Assembly (NCBI GenBank): GCA_022402405.1
Contig: JAKRSG010000327.1
Location: 1 to 6,335, forward strand
Direction of reading: 5' to 3'
From: Bacteroidia bacterium
Lineage (GTDB): Bacteria; Bacteroidota; Bacteroidia; UKL13-3
Length of the DNA stretch: 6,335 nucleotides
The notes under the pieces were generated by a model. It saw only the letters and a list, made by a program, of their open reading frames with translations. It was not told where the DNA came from and searched no databases. Each line of letters opens with the position of its first letter. Position 1 is the stretch's first letter. Positions 5,238 through 6,335 of the stretch are shown piece by piece. The translations under genes were made by a program, and so were the position numbers.

Positions 5238-6335
5238 ATGAAAAATAATCTCTACAAATTATTACTTTTAACACTCTTGCTCCCCTTTATCAGTTTGGGG
5301 CAGGCAACAGTTCAAAACCTTCCATTTTCTCCAAATGGAACGGTTCATTGCCAAAAACAGGTGGGCAGCACCTTATATATTGGCGGTGATTTTACCTCCA
5401 TTGATGCCAATACAGGAAGTTTGGCGGGATTAAGTTTATCCAATTCAGCTTCTCCTTTACAATTACCATATGTAAATGGTACTATTAATACCATTGTTCC
5501 GGATGGAACAGGAGGTTATTTAATTGGAGGTAGCTTTAGTTCGGTAGGTGGACAATACCGTCAGAACTTTGCACGAATAAATGCGAACATGACAGTTCAT
5601 CCACTAAACATTCGATTCAGTAGTACGGTAAATAAAATTGTTGTTTTTAATGGAATGGCTTATGTAGTTGGTGGATTTAGCTATGTATATGTAAATAACC
5701 TATCCTATTACAGGAATCTTGCCACGTCAATCAATATAAATAGTGGAACAGTAAGTAACTGGTCGGCCAACATAAATAATGGTTACATTTACGATGCGGT
5801 CTTATCTGGCAGCAGAATGTATATTGGTGGATATTTCGAAATTAATAGAGAGCGCAGAGTTTTAGCTGCCTACGATTTAAATTTAGGAGGTACTTTAGCT
5901 AGTAATTTTAGACCTAGCATAACAACAAATGGTTCACCAAGCTCTGCCTATGTTTATGCATTAACTATTGGAGGTGGAAGATTATTTTTTGGTGGGTATT
6001 TTAATAGAATAAATAACATTTCATGTTCTAATGTTTCTTCATTAAACCTAAGTACAAACACTCCTGCTTTGATGAACGTGTCGCTAAATAGTACAGTAAT
6101 GTCATTGACATGGAACAACAATTTATTATATGTTGGAGGTTATTTTACAACGGTAAATGGCATAGGCAGGCCAAGATTATTTGCATTTAATACGTCTATA
6201 AATTCCGTATTTAATTCATGGACTCCGGCACCTAACAGTGTAGTATTAAAATCAGGAGTGATTAACAATAATTTATGGGTAAGTGGATATTTTACTTCAA
6301 TAAGTAACAATACTCGTAACTATTTTGCCGCATAA
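5238..6335 (+). CDS. Secreted seven-repeat beta-propeller protein (delta-60/DUF5122- or Rax2-like), ending mid-repeat
   Basis: A 365-residue exported protein. Residues 1-22 (MKNNLYK, then a Leu-rich core, then SLGQ) form a Sec signal peptide with likely cleavage near Gly21-Gln22 or Ala23; no lipobox Cys is present. The rest is seven repeats of about 48-55 residues, each with a strand ending in a GG-F/Y-F motif: IGGDF 48, IGGSF 96, VGGFS 144, IGGYF 196, FGGYF 251, VGGYF 299, VSGYF 348. Each motif is followed by an R-x-LAxxN-like strand and an NGTV-like link. This is the pattern of delta-60/Rax2-type beta-propellers in surface proteins; binding partner unknown. Bacteroidota relatives often run on into a C-terminal type IX secretion sorting domain, absent here: the frame stops after RNYFAA, within repeat seven. 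The stop TAA is the last three bases of the window. The start is supported by the signal peptide and the promoter at 5158-5188. Confidence 0.8.
   Translation: MKNNLYKLLLLTLLLPFISLGQATVQNLPFSPNGTVHCQKQVGSTLYIGGDFTSIDANTGSLAGLSLSNSASPLQLPYVNGTINTIVPDGTGGYLIGGSFSSVGGQYRQNFARINANMTVHPLNIRFSSTVNKIVVFNGMAYVVGGFSYVYVNNLSYYRNLATSININSGTVSNWSANINNGYIYDAVLSGSRMYIGGYFEINRERRVLAAYDLNLGGTLASNFRPSITTNGSPSSAYVYALTIGGGRLFFGGYFNRINNISCSNVSSLNLSTNTPALMNVSLNSTVMSLTWNNNLLYVGGYFTTVNGIGRPRLFAFNTSINSVFNSWTPAPNSVVLKSGVINNNLWVSGYFTSISNNTRNYFAA

Noticed and set aside
5238..6335. Lipoprotein reading of the propeller's signal peptide
   Set aside because: The region after the hydrophobic core reads SLGQAT with no Cys, so a lipobox is absent; ordinary Sec cleavage is more likely.

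Overview
The window looks like chromosomal DNA of a member of the Bacteroidota. The evidence is AT-rich sequence, close resemblance to Bacteroidota-style peptidyl-tRNA hydrolase and DUF7033-type polysaccharide deacetylase as I remember those families, absence of clear Shine-Dalgarno sequences, and TAnnTTTG-type -7 promoter elements in the intergenic gaps. Genus cannot be fixed from the sequence. All six genes are on the + strand.

Layout. Positions 1-428 are the 3' three quarters of pth (peptidyl-tRNA hydrolase), whose start lies outside the window. Only 3 bases later comes a Wzx/MATE-like membrane flippase (432-1730). After 16 bases follows a divergent polysaccharide deacetylase with a DUF7033-like N-terminal region (1747-3051), and after 29 bases cysS, cysteinyl-tRNA synthetase (3081-4544). 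The close packing suggests one transcription unit, or overlapping units, in which two cell-surface glycan genes sit between two translation housekeeping genes.

The 88-base gap after cysS (4545-4632) is structured: a 21-base tandem repeat, then an 11-bp perfect inverted repeat overlapping a possible -7 box. It precedes a 138-residue protein that I do not recognise (4633-5049). A second gap of 188 bases (5050-5237) carries an imperfect hairpin and the best promoter in the window, TTG-N20-TATCTTTG. This drives a secreted seven-repeat beta-propeller protein (5238-6335), which stops in the middle of its seventh repeat exactly at the window edge.

I see no tRNA, rRNA, CRISPR array, insertion sequence or complete novel system. 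The points most worth a second look are the mid-repeat stop of the propeller protein, the palindrome over the promoter of the unknown gene, and that unknown protein itself.
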